A DNA stretch of 64,000 nt from Actinomycetes bacterium (GTDB lineage Bacteria > Actinomycetota > Acidimicrobiia > Acidimicrobiales > Acidimicrobiaceae). Of this stretch, positions 23,563 through 31,310 are shown one piece after another; the first letter of the stretch is position 1, and each line of letters begins with the position of its first letter. The position numbers and the translations under genes were made by a program. The stretch is from assembly GCA_021819205.1 (NCBI GenBank), contig JAKARV010000001.1, positions 83,686 to 147,685 of the forward strand. The letters run 5' to 3'. The notes below the pieces were generated by a model that did no database searches, was not told the DNA's origin, and saw only the letters and a program-made list of their open reading frames with translations.

Positions 23563-24858
23563 GTGTTAGAGAATTTTCTCAATGTGTTCCGTATAAAGGA
23601 CCTTAGGAATAAGGTCCTTTTCACTTTGCTCATGGTCGGCGTCTACCAGCTGGGGTCGAATATTCCGGTGCCGGGGATCAGCTACTCCCAGATTCATCTG
23701 CTCATCCAGGAGTCCCAAGGGCAGGGAGTATTCGGGTTTTTGAACCTGTTTTCAGGCGGAGCGCTCTCCCGTGCCGCTCTGTTTGGCCTTGGCGTAATGC
23801 CGTACATCACCTCATCGATCATTATCCAGTTGCTTACGGGGGTCATTCCCAAGCTTTCCCAGTGGCGGGATCAAGGCGGTGCCGGAGAACGCAAGATCAC
23901 CCAGACCACCAGGTATCTCACCATTGGTTTGGCTCTTCTTCAAGCTACCGGCCTAGTCTTCGTCTTTCATTCCGGGCTTGGGATCTTCCTTGCGAACGGG
24001 TCGTCGCTCGATTTGATCCCGCAGTTCACTATCGGTCGGGTGGCGTTCATCATCATCACGCTCACCGCCGGAACCGGCTTGGTGATGTGGATGGGTGAGC
24101 TGATCACCGAGCGGGGGATCGGGCAGGGGATGTCTATCTTGATCTTTGCCAACGTGGTCTCGTCGATACCTACTGGTGGGCGGCTGATCTTTGATCAAGC
24201 TGGGACGGCCAAGTTTGTTGTGATAGTGCTGGTGGTCGTGGCGCTTTTGGTGGCGATCGTCTTTGTCGAACAGGGACAGCGGCGGATCCCGGTGGTTTTT
24301 GCCCGGCGGGTGGTGGGCCGGCGGATGTACGAGGGTGGGAACACCTATATTCCGCTCAAGGTCAATCAGGCTGGCGTGATCCCAATCATCTTTGCTTCTT
24401 CGATCCTTTACTTCCCGGTGCTGCTCTCCAACATCATTCCATGGACGCCGTTGCGAACCTTCGTCAACGATCACCTTCTGAACGCGACCAGCGGCTTCTA
24501 CATCGTTAGCTACGCTCTCCTGATAATCGTTTTCACCTTTTTCTACGTCACCGTCGCCTTCGATCCCTACCAGCAGTCGGAGGTGATCAGGAAGCAGAAC
24601 GGTTACATTCCCACGGTGCGCCCGGGACCGCCTACGCAGCGGTACCTTACCCAGATCCTTAACCGGATAACGTTGCCGGGCGCGCTGTTTTTGGCGGCGG
24701 TGGCGGTAATTCCATCGATCCTGCTCGCCGCGTGGCACATCACCTCGTATCCGTACGCGGGGACCACAATCCTGATCGCGGTAGGGGTGGCGCTGGAGAC
24801 GGTGAAGCAGGTGAACTCCCAGCTGACGATGAGGAACTACCGGGGATTTTTGAAGTAG
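23563..24858 (+). CDS. secY: Protein translocase subunit SecY
   Basis: Pore subunit of the SecYEG channel in the cytoplasmic membrane. The 431-residue product has ten predicted membrane helices and the conserved plug and pore sequences YQLGSNIPVPGI and GALSRAALFGLGVMPYI. The cytosolic loop has GGNTYIPLKVNQAGVIP, and the C-terminal half keeps GTTILIAVGVALETVKQ. The GTG start follows GGAGAAG. The stop is immediately followed by adk, so the usual secY-adk-map-infA order holds. Confidence 0.99.
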   Translation: MLENFLNVFRIKDLRNKVLFTLLMVGVYQLGSNIPVPGISYSQIHLLIQESQGQGVFGFLNLFSGGALSRAALFGLGVMPYITSSIIIQLLTGVIPKLSQWRDQGGAGERKITQTTRYLTIGLALLQATGLVFVFHSGLGIFLANGSSLDLIPQFTIGRVAFIIITLTAGTGLVMWMGELITERGIGQGMSILIFANVVSSIPTGGRLIFDQAGTAKFVVIVLVVVALLVAIVFVEQGQRRIPVVFARRVVGRRMYEGGNTYIPLKVNQAGVIPIIFASSILYFPVLLSNIIPWTPLRTFVNDHLLNATSGFYIVSYALLIIVFTFFYVTVAFDPYQQSEVIRKQNGYIPTVRPGPPTQRYLTQILNRITLPGALFLAAVAVIPSILLAAWHITSYPYAGTTILIAVGVALETVKQVNSQLTMRNYRGFLK

Positions 24859-25545
24859 ATGGAGTTGCCGCATCCAATTCGGCTGGCGATGCTCGGCAGG
24901 CAGGGGGCTGGGAAGGGCACGCAGTGCGTTCGCTTGTCCCATTACTTCGCCATTCCCCACATCTCAACCGGGGATATGCTCAGAGCGGCGGTTCGCGCCA
25001 ACTCCCCGTTCGGCCAGAAGGCCAGCGAGTTCATGGAGCGCGGTGAGCTGGTTAGCGATGACGTCATCACCGGTGTGGTTTCGGAGCGGCTGGCCGAGAG
25101 CGATGCCCGGGCTCGCGGCTTTGTCCTTGACGGTTACCCGCGTACGGTCGTGCAGGCGGCGGCGCTCCAGGAGATTCTCGCGCCGGCCGGGCTTTTTGCG
25201 GTCGTCGATCTTGACGTGCCGCTCGACATCGTCAAGGCGAGGCTTTCGTCGCGCCGGGTCTGCAGCGTCTGCGGTGCCAACTACTCCTCCGAAGTGCCCA
25301 CGCAGATGGAGGGGATCTGCGACGTCTGCGGTGGCGAGGTGGTGCAACGCCCCGACGATACCGAGGAGGCGATCTCGCGCCGGCTTGCGCTCTACGAGGA
25401 GATGACCCGCCCACTGGAAGATTACTACCGGGAGCTTGGTTTACTGGAGGTGATCGATGGCACCGGAGCCCTCGACGCAGTGACGGATCGGATCCTTTTG
25501 GCGCTGCGATCTAGGGGCATGGAAGGACGGGTGTTTCGTGGTTAG
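24859..25545 (+). CDS. adk: Adenylate kinase with zinc-type lid
   Basis: Converts ATP + AMP to two ADP in the cytosol. The P-loop at residues 13-21 reads GRQGAGKGT, where most adenylate kinases have GPPGAGKGT; the lysine and catalytic core are retained. The lid carries C135, C138, C154 and C157, so it is the zinc-binding long form. DGYPRT (residues 91-96) marks the AMP site. The 228-residue length is slightly above average because of a C-terminal extension. The ATG abuts the secY stop and the end overlaps map by eight bases. Confidence 0.97.
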   Translation: MELPHPIRLAMLGRQGAGKGTQCVRLSHYFAIPHISTGDMLRAAVRANSPFGQKASEFMERGELVSDDVITGVVSERLAESDARARGFVLDGYPRTVVQAAALQEILAPAGLFAVVDLDVPLDIVKARLSSRRVCSVCGANYSSEVPTQMEGICDVCGGEVVQRPDDTEEAISRRLALYEEMTRPLEDYYRELGLLEVIDGTGALDAVTDRILLALRSRGMEGRVFRG

Positions 25546-26278
25546 GACTCCCAAAGAGCTTGAGTCGATGCGCAAGGCCGGCAAGGTGGTGGCGGCGATA
25601 CTTGCGGAGACTCGAGAAGCGGTACGCCCGGGTGTGACCACCCTCGATCTCGACCGGGTGGCTCGAGAGGTGATCTTGCGGTTCGGAGCTCGCTCGAACT
25701 TCCTTGGTTACAACGGATTTCCGGCGGTGATCTGCACCTCGAAGAACAGCACCATCGTCCATGGCATCCCCGGCGATGCCGTTCGGCTCGAGGAGGGGGA
25801 CCTAATCTCTATCGATGCCGGCGCCATAGTCGAGGGTTACCACGGCGACGCGGCGATAACAGTCGGTGTCGGCACGATCTCCAAGGCAGCCGCGCGGCTG
25901 GTTCAGGTCACCGAGGAGTCACTCTACGCCGGCATCGACCAGATGGTGGCGGGAAATCATCTCCACGAGATTGGCAGGGCGGTCGAGGCCGTGGCCAAGC
26001 GGGCTGGGCTCGGGGTTATCCGCGACTATGTCGGTCACGGCATCGGTACCGAGATGCACGAGCCGCCCAACGTTCCCAACTTTTGGCCGGGACGCCCAGG
26101 GCCCGTGCTCCGGGTCAACGAGGTCTACGCGGTTGAGCCGATGCTGACCCTGGGGGGCGAGGAGACGGCTGTCCTCTCTGACGGGTGGAGCGTCGTAACC
26201 GCCGATGGAACTTGGGCTGCGCACTTTGAGCACACGATTGCGATTACGGAGGACGGCCCTGAGATCTTTACCAAGTAG
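25538..26278 (+). CDS. map: Methionine aminopeptidase, type I
   Basis: Removes the initiator methionine from nascent proteins. All five metal ligands are present in the 246-residue product: D93 and D104 in the SIDAGAIVEGYHGDAA segment, H167 in GHGIG, E200 in VEPM and E231 in FEHT; the substrate histidine H75 lies in STIVHGIP. There is no N-terminal zinc-finger or SH3-binding extension. The GTG start lies inside the end of adk. A 132-base gap follows before infA. Confidence 0.98.
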   Translation: MVRTPKELESMRKAGKVVAAILAETREAVRPGVTTLDLDRVAREVILRFGARSNFLGYNGFPAVICTSKNSTIVHGIPGDAVRLEEGDLISIDAGAIVEGYHGDAAITVGVGTISKAAARLVQVTEESLYAGIDQMVAGNHLHEIGRAVEAVAKRAGLGVIRDYVGHGIGTEMHEPPNVPNFWPGRPGPVLRVNEVYAVEPMLTLGGEETAVLSDGWSVVTADGTWAAHFEHTIAITEDGPEIFTK

Positions 26279-26410
26279 GGAGCGCGAACTGCCTGGCCAG
26301 CTATACTGCTATGGCAGCCTATCGTGCCTTAATATGACCTCTGCGCGCTTTGATGACGGAGACGGCTTTGTGGGAGGGTCGAGTGGTGCAGATCTCATTA
26401 GGAGGAACAA
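26279..26410 (+). promoter_or_regulatory. map-infA gap with strong Shine-Dalgarno
   Basis: This spacer contains possible -10 elements TATACT at about 26301-26306 and TAATAT at 26331-26336, without clear -35 partners, and ends in AGGAGG at 26400-26405. An in-frame TAG at 26399-26401 overlaps this ribosome binding site and closes the infA frame on the upstream side. A promoter before infA is plausible but weakly supported. Confidence 0.4.
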
Positions 26411-26635
26411 CTGGCAAAGGGTAAGGAGGACACCATTGTCCTCGAGGGTACGGTTGTCGAACCGTTGCCGAACGCGATGTTTCGGGTGGAGTTGGAGAAT
26501 GGGCTCAAAGTGTTGGCTCACAGCTCCGGAAAGATGCGGATGCACCGCATCCGGATCCTCCCGGGCGACAAGGTTCAGGTTGAGTTCACCCCGTACGATC
26601 TGACGCGTGGTCGGATCACCTACCGGTACAAGTAA
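26411..26635 (+). CDS. infA: Translation initiation factor IF-1 (CTG start)
   Basis: S1-fold factor that occupies the A site during initiation. The 74 codons from CTG at 26411 encode an unmistakable IF-1: [38 protein letters not shown] and the end [12 protein letters not shown]. No ATG, GTG or TTG can start it: an in-frame TAG lies at 26399-26401 and the next ATG is codon 23. AGGAGG sits five bases before the CTG. A second AAGGAGG at 26423-26429 lies five bases before an in-frame ATT (codon 9), another possible near-cognate start. Confidence 0.95.
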   Translation: MAKGKEDTIVLEGTVVEPLPNAMFRVELENGLKVLAHSSGKMRMHRIRILPGDKVQVEFTPYDLTRGRITYRYK

Positions 26636-26678
26636 GCGCTGGGTTGTCCGGCGGCATTGGAGAGGCTAAGGAGCGATC

Positions 26679-26792
26679 ATGAAGGTGAGACCGAGCGTCA
26701 AACCGATCTGCGAGAAGTGTAAGGTCATCCGCAGGGAGAGACGGGTTTTGGTCATCTGCGAGAACCCTCGGCACAAGCAGAGGCAGGGGTAG
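26679..26792 (+). CDS. rpmJ: 50S ribosomal protein L36, zinc type
   Basis: Smallest ribosomal protein, 37 residues, located near the GTPase centre of the large subunit. It starts [15 protein letters not shown] and ends NPRHKQRQG. Zinc ligands C11, C14, C27 and H32 are all present. The ATG follows AAGGAG at 26668-26673. It stands in the usual place between infA and rpsM. Confidence 0.97.
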   Translation: MKVRPSVKPICEKCKVIRRERRVLVICENPRHKQRQG

Positions 26793-26794
26793 CC

Positions 26795-27172
26795 ATGGCT
26801 CGTATTGCAGGAGTAGACATTCCCCGCGAGAAGCGGGTAGAGGTCGCCCTCACCTATATTTTCGGGATCGGCGCGACTAAGGCCAAGGAGATCGTTGAGG
26901 CCAGCGGCGTCAATCCGGACACCCGGGTTCGCGACCTCACCGACGACGAGATACTCAGGCTCCGGTCCTACATCGACCAGAACCTCAAGGTCGAGGGAGA
27001 CCTCCGGCGGGAGATCGACCAGAACATCAAACGCAAAGTCCAGATCGGCTGCTACGTTGGCGTTCGTCACCGGAGGGGTCTTCCGGTCCGTGGCCAGCGT
27101 ACGCACACCAATGCCCGGACCCGCAAGGGGCCGCGGAAGACGGTCGCCGGCAAGAAAAAGGTAAAGCGCTAG
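26795..27172 (+). CDS. rpsM: 30S ribosomal protein S13
   Basis: Head protein contacting P-site tRNA and the large subunit. The 125-residue product begins [19 protein letters not shown], has the helix-turn [10 protein letters not shown], and ends with the basic tail [18 protein letters not shown] plus lysines. It starts at ATG two bases after the rpmJ stop. rpsK follows after 37 bases. Confidence 0.99.
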   Translation: MARIAGVDIPREKRVEVALTYIFGIGATKAKEIVEASGVNPDTRVRDLTDDEILRLRSYIDQNLKVEGDLRREIDQNIKRKVQIGCYVGVRHRRGLPVRGQRTHTNARTRKGPRKTVAGKKKVKR

Positions 27173-27209
27173 TCACGCCGCTCGTTGCGGTGCTGGTCGG
27201 AAGGAGAAC

Positions 27210-27608
27210 ATGGCCAAGCCACGGCCGGGGGGCAGAAGACCCCGGAAAAGAGAGAGAAAGAATATTGCAAGGGGAGTGGCGCATATCCACTCTTCTTTCA
27301 ACAACACCATCGTGACCATTACTGATGCCTCCGGCAACGTGATCGCCTGGGCATCTTCCGGGAACGTTGGGTTCAAGGGATCGCGGAAATCCACTCCATT
27401 CGCCGCCCAGGTGGCCGGCGAGACGTGCGCCCGCCGGGCTATGGAGCACGGGGTTCGCGAGGTGGATGTTGAGCTCAAGGGCCCGGGCTCGGGCCGGGAA
27501 ACCGCGCACAAGGCGCTCTCCACCGCCGGCATCGAGATCAGGTCGGTGAGGGACGTTACGCCAATCCCGCACAACGGATGCCGTCCAAAGAAGAGGAGGA
27601 GGGTCTAG
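27210..27608 (+). CDS. rpsK: 30S ribosomal protein S11
   Basis: Platform protein shaping the E and P sites. The 132-residue product has a basic N-terminus (about 17 residues), then [18 protein letters not shown], the [14 protein letters not shown] segment, and the C-terminal [17 protein letters not shown] signature. ATG start after GGAAGGAG. The TAG stop shares its G with the GTG of rpsD. Confidence 0.99.
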   Translation: MAKPRPGGRRPRKRERKNIARGVAHIHSSFNNTIVTITDASGNVIAWASSGNVGFKGSRKSTPFAAQVAGETCARRAMEHGVREVDVELKGPGSGRETAHKALSTAGIEIRSVRDVTPIPHNGCRPKKRRRV

Positions 27609-28234
27609 TGGCGCGCTACACCGGTCCGGTATGCAGGTTATGCAGGCGCGAGCGGACCAAGCTGTTTCTCAAGGGTCCAAAGTGCATGAGCGCAAAGTGT
27701 CCAATTACGATCGGGCGCTTTCCTCCGGGCGAGCACGGGCGTGATCGCCAGCGGCAGCCTTCGGAGTACTCGCAGCAGCTTAGGGAGAAGCAGAAGGCGC
27801 GGCGGACCTACGGCGTGCTTGGCAAGCAGTTTTCTCGGACTTACCGGGTGGCAGCTCGGCAACAGGGCCTGACCGGCGAGAGGCTCCTTCAGCTGCTCGA
27901 GCTGAGGCTCGATAACGTGGTCTACCGCGCCGGAATAGGCGCTTCGCGGGCGCAAGCTAGGCAACTGGTCAAGCACGGCCATCTCCTCGTAGATGGCAAG
28001 CGCGTCGACATTCCCAGCTTCACGGTCAAGCCGGGCAGCACGGTATCGCTCAAGCCGTCATCGCGGGATCTCGCCATCGTCGAGTTCAACCGCGAGGTCG
28101 TGAACCACGAGGTTCCGGCTTGGCTGGAGCGCGTCGAGGGTGGCTCTGGAGTCCGTGTCCTCAACCCGCCGTTGCGGGAGCAGATCGATACCGAAGTTCG
28201 GGAACAGCTGATCGTCGAGCTGTATTCGAAGTAG
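27608..28234 (+). CDS. rpsD: 30S ribosomal protein S4, zinc type
   Basis: Primary 16S assembly protein; autogenous repressor of the alpha operon in E. coli. From GTG 27608 the product has 208 residues beginning [15 protein letters not shown]. The N-terminal cysteines C9, C12, C26 and C31 form the zinc site of the C+ form. The S4 RNA-binding domain is RLDNVVYRAG then ARQLVKHGHLLVDGKRVDIP. The ATG 30 bases further upstream lies inside rpsK and is rejected. Confidence 0.98.
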   Translation: MARYTGPVCRLCRRERTKLFLKGPKCMSAKCPITIGRFPPGEHGRDRQRQPSEYSQQLREKQKARRTYGVLGKQFSRTYRVAARQQGLTGERLLQLLELRLDNVVYRAGIGASRAQARQLVKHGHLLVDGKRVDIPSFTVKPGSTVSLKPSSRDLAIVEFNREVVNHEVPAWLERVEGGSGVRVLNPPLREQIDTEVREQLIVELYSK

Positions 28235-28273
28235 CCGGGCGGCGAGCCCAGAAAAAGAAAAAAGGATCTAGGG

Positions 28274-29212
28274 ATGCTTATCATTCAAAGGCCAAAAGTC
28301 GAGATTTTGGAGGAGGAGTCGGGCAGCCGGCAGCGTTTCTCCATCGGACCTCTCGAGCCCGGTTTTGGCCACTCGGTCGGGAATGCGCTCCGAAGGGTGC
28401 TGATCTCGTCGGTTCCCGGAGCGGCTATCAGCCAGGTGAGGTTTGACGACGCCTTGCACGAGTTTTCGACAATCCCTGGGGTGAAGGAGGACGTTATCGA
28501 CATCATCCTCAACCTCAAGGACATTGTGCTCAGGTCGTACTCCAGCGAGCCGGTAACGATCCGGCTGGACGTCCGCGGACCCGCGGTGGTACGCGCCGGC
28601 GACTTCATGCTCTCTTCTGACGTAGAGATCATCAACCCCGAGCTGCAGATCGCTTCGCTCTCGGAGCAGGGCAGGTTAGCCGTTGACGCTGTCGTCGAGC
28701 AGGGCCGTGGCTACGTCTCCGCCGAGAAGAACAAGCGGACCAACACTATCGGGATCATCCCGATCGACGCAATATTTTCGCCGGTAAGAACCGTGAGTTA
28801 CACGGTGACGCCGGTGCGCGTTGGCCAGGCGACCGACTTCGACGAGATCATCTTTGACGTCGAGACCGATGGATCGGTGTCGCCGCGGGATGCCCTGGCT
28901 TCTGCTGCGGGAACGCTTACCGGACTCTTTCAGCTCGTCTCCGAGCTGGCTACCGATGTTCCCCAGCTGGTGATGGCCGATGAGGAGGGCATTGAGGAGC
29001 GTTCTCCTGACTTCGACCTTCCGATCGAGGAACTCGACCTTACCGAGCGCCCCCGCAACTGCTTGAAGCGGGCGCAGATCAACAGCATCGGCGACCTCAT
29101 TGAGCGGACGCCGGATGATCTGCTGTCGATCACCAACTTTGGGCAGAAGTCGCTTGACGAGGTGGCTGAGAAGCTGGCAAAGAGGGGCCTGTTCTTGAGG
29201 AGTAAAGACTGA
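28274..29212 (+). CDS. rpoA: RNA polymerase alpha subunit
   Basis: Assembles the polymerase core and contacts UP elements and activators. The 312-residue product has the N-terminal dimerisation domain with [17 protein letters not shown] linker of about 15 residues follows, then a C-terminal domain from about residue 250. That domain has [20 protein letters not shown], containing the UP-element-binding arginine and asparagine (E. coli R265 and N268 equivalents). ATG start after AAAGGATC. The stop overlaps the rplQ start. Confidence 0.99.
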   Translation: MLIIQRPKVEILEEESGSRQRFSIGPLEPGFGHSVGNALRRVLISSVPGAAISQVRFDDALHEFSTIPGVKEDVIDIILNLKDIVLRSYSSEPVTIRLDVRGPAVVRAGDFMLSSDVEIINPELQIASLSEQGRLAVDAVVEQGRGYVSAEKNKRTNTIGIIPIDAIFSPVRTVSYTVTPVRVGQATDFDEIIFDVETDGSVSPRDALASAAGTLTGLFQLVSELATDVPQLVMADEEGIEERSPDFDLPIEELDLTERPRNCLKRAQINSIGDLIERTPDDLLSITNFGQKSLDEVAEKLAKRGLFLRSKD

Positions 29213-29568
29213 TGGTATCCGGACGTCCGAAGCAGGGGAAGCGCCTAGGAAAGGACGCATCTCACCAGCGCGCGATGCTGGCGAATCTGGCGGCTTCGCT
29301 GATCGCAGCGGAGTCGATTACGACTACCGACGCCAAGGCTAGGGCGCTCCGCCCAGTCGTCGAGAAGCTGGTGACCAAGGCGAAGAAGGGCGACCTTCAT
29401 AACAAGCGGCAGGTGATCTCCTTCCTCCGGGACGAGGACGCCACCTTCAAGCTTTTCAACGATGTCGGACCGCGGTATCAGAACCGGCAGGGCGGCTACA
29501 CCAGAATCCTCAAGCAGGGGCCGCGCCACGGTGACGGGGCCCCCATGGTGGTCATCGAGCTGGTCTAG
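29212..29568 (+). CDS. rplQ: 50S ribosomal protein L17
   Basis: Tunnel-exit protein, 118 residues, with [18 protein letters not shown] and the [20 protein letters not shown] helix ([16 protein letters not shown]). Ends with [16 protein letters not shown]. The ATG shares its A with the TGA of rpoA, giving translational coupling in the usual rpoA-rplQ order. truA starts seven bases later. Confidence 0.99.
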   Translation: MVSGRPKQGKRLGKDASHQRAMLANLAASLIAAESITTTDAKARALRPVVEKLVTKAKKGDLHNKRQVISFLRDEDATFKLFNDVGPRYQNRQGGYTRILKQGPRHGDGAPMVVIELV

Positions 29569-29575
29569 CCGGGCT

Positions 29576-30409
29576 ATGGCCTCCGCGCTGGTGGTTAGCT
29601 ACGACGGGAGTGCGTTTCACGGAGTTGCGCGCCAGCCAGGGTTGCGTACGGTTGCCGGACGGATCGAGGAGGCGCTTTCGATCATCGGCCAGCGGCCAAT
29701 TCAGCTGGCCGTGGCCGGAAGGACCGACGCCGGCGTCCACGCCAGGGCTCAGGTTTTCAGCTGCGCGGAGGAGATCGACCCTACGGTTGCCGGCCGTATT
29801 GGAAAACTTTCCGGTGGCGGGTTGGCGGTCCGTTCGATTGTTCCGGTGGAGGATGGGTTTCACGCCCGGTTCTCCGCTCGCTTCCGGCAGTACGTCTACC
29901 GGATCAGGCTCGCGGTCGACGATCCCGGATACGCCGGGCGGGCTTGGCTTGCCGGTCCCGGGATCGACGCCGAGCTGCTCGGTGCGGCGCTTTCGGCCGC
30001 AACGGGTCAACGAGACTTCTCGGCGCTTTGCAAGGCGCGTTCCGCTGGCGGGTTTCAGCGGCATCTTCTCGCCAGCGAGGTGGTCGTCTCTTCCGGGTTC
30101 GTAGACGTGATCGTCGTCGGCGTCTCCTTCTGCCAGCAGCTGGTGCGGCGGCTGGTCGGAAACGCGGTTGCGGTTGCGACCGGACGGCTCGGCCTCGCCG
30201 AGTTCGAAGGCGCGCTCGGTGCGTTCGATCGGGCGCGGTTGGCTACGGTTGCGCCGGCTGGAGGCCTGTATCTGTGGCGGGTTGGTTACGGCGACAATTG
30301 GCAATGGGTCTTTGACTCATACCGGAAAGCCGGTTTCGAGGCGGAGTGGGTCGGCTTCCAGCCGGACGAGCTTGGCCTCGGTATAGAATGTTACCCTTGT
30401 GTCGGGTAG
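29576..30409 (+). CDS. truA: tRNA pseudouridine(38-40) synthase
   Basis: Converts uridines 38-40 of the tRNA anticodon stem-loop to pseudouridine. The catalytic aspartate is D51 in GRTDAGVHA. The second-domain motif FRQYVYRI and QQLVRRLVGNAV are also present. The start at ATG 29576 gives 277 residues and YDGSAFHG near the N-terminus, as expected. An open frame reaching back to 29462 overlaps rplQ and is rejected. The C-terminus (after about residue 250) is slightly longer than usual. This rplQ-truA-rplM-rpsI order is common in Gram-positives. Confidence 0.96.
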   Translation: MASALVVSYDGSAFHGVARQPGLRTVAGRIEEALSIIGQRPIQLAVAGRTDAGVHARAQVFSCAEEIDPTVAGRIGKLSGGGLAVRSIVPVEDGFHARFSARFRQYVYRIRLAVDDPGYAGRAWLAGPGIDAELLGAALSAATGQRDFSALCKARSAGGFQRHLLASEVVVSSGFVDVIVVGVSFCQQLVRRLVGNAVAVATGRLGLAEFEGALGAFDRARLATVAPAGGLYLWRVGYGDNWQWVFDSYRKAGFEAEWVGFQPDELGLGIECYPCVG

Positions 30410-30437
30410 TGACCGATTGATCTGAGGATTTCAAGCG

Positions 30438-30899
30438 ATGAAGACGTATGTACCTAAAGGAACGGATCTGGCGAGGGAGTGGTTCGTCGTCGACGCCGCC
30501 GATCTAGTCGTTGGGCGGGTTGCCACCGAGGTCGCCCGGATCCTGCGCGGGAAGCACAAGCCGATCTTTACCCCGAACCTCGACTGCGGCGATCACGTCA
30601 TCGTGGTCAATGCGGCAAAGGCCGTTCTGTCGGCTTCGAAGGCGGACTCCAAGGTCTACTACCGGCACTCGGGCTATCCGGGTGGGCTTCGGAAGATTGG
30701 GTTTCAGGACGTCATGGAGCGCCGTCCGGAGCGAGCGGTAGAGCTGGCGGTCAAGGGGATGCTTCCCAAGGGGAGGCTCGGTAGGCAGATGTACCGGAAG
30801 CTGAAGGTCTACGCGGGTCCAGAGCATCCGCACGAGGCGCAGATGCCGAGGCCGCTTGATCTGCGCGGCAAGCGTTCAGAGACCGGCAGCGCAAGCTGA
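30438..30899 (+). CDS. rplM: 50S ribosomal protein L13
   Basis: Early assembly protein of the large subunit. The 153-residue product begins MKTYVPKGTDLAREWFVVDA and includes VGRVATEVARILRGKHKPIF and the basic AVKGMLPKGRLGRQMYRKL block. ATG start after GAGGATTTCAAGCG, 28 bases beyond truA. Paired with rpsI as in nearly all bacteria. Confidence 0.99.
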   Translation: MKTYVPKGTDLAREWFVVDAADLVVGRVATEVARILRGKHKPIFTPNLDCGDHVIVVNAAKAVLSASKADSKVYYRHSGYPGGLRKIGFQDVMERRPERAVELAVKGMLPKGRLGRQMYRKLKVYAGPEHPHEAQMPRPLDLRGKRSETGSAS

Positions 30900-30917
30900 T
30901 TTGATCTAGGAGATTTG

Positions 30918-31310
30918 ATGGCATCAACAGTGAAGCAGTCAACCGGCCGCCGCAAGCGCGCGGTTGCGCGGGTTCGCCTCGTTCCCGGAAACGGTACCGT
31001 CGTTGTTAACGGTCACGAACTCGCGAAGTACGTGCCTTCGATGTCGCTGAGGGCGTTTGCTACAGAGCCGCTACGCACCGCCGATGTGGAGCAGGTTTAT
31101 GACGTCTTCGCCAACATCGACGGCGGGGGTTCCAGTGGGCAGGCTGGCGCATTGAGGATGGCACTCGCTCGCGCCATAATCGCGTTGCAGCCGGATTTGC
31201 GGCCGGTATTGAAGGGGGCTGGCATGCTCACCCGCGACGCCCGCGAGAAAGAGTCCAAGAAGTACGGTTTGAAGAAGGCTCGCAAGGCTCCCCAGTACTC
31301 CAAGCGGTAA
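30918..31310 (+). CDS. rpsI: 30S ribosomal protein S9
   Basis: Small-subunit head protein whose C-terminal tail touches P-site tRNA. The 130-residue product has TGRRKRAVARVRLVPGNGT at the N-terminus, GGGSSGQAGALRMALARA, and the tail KKARKAPQYSKR with the conserved terminal arginine. I chose ATG 30918 over a TTG one codon earlier because TAGGAGA lies at an ideal distance. The stop overlaps glmM by one base. Confidence 0.98.
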   Translation: MASTVKQSTGRRKRAVARVRLVPGNGTVVVNGHELAKYVPSMSLRAFATEPLRTADVEQVYDVFANIDGGGSSGQAGALRMALARAIIALQPDLRPVLKGAGMLTRDAREKESKKYGLKKARKAPQYSKR

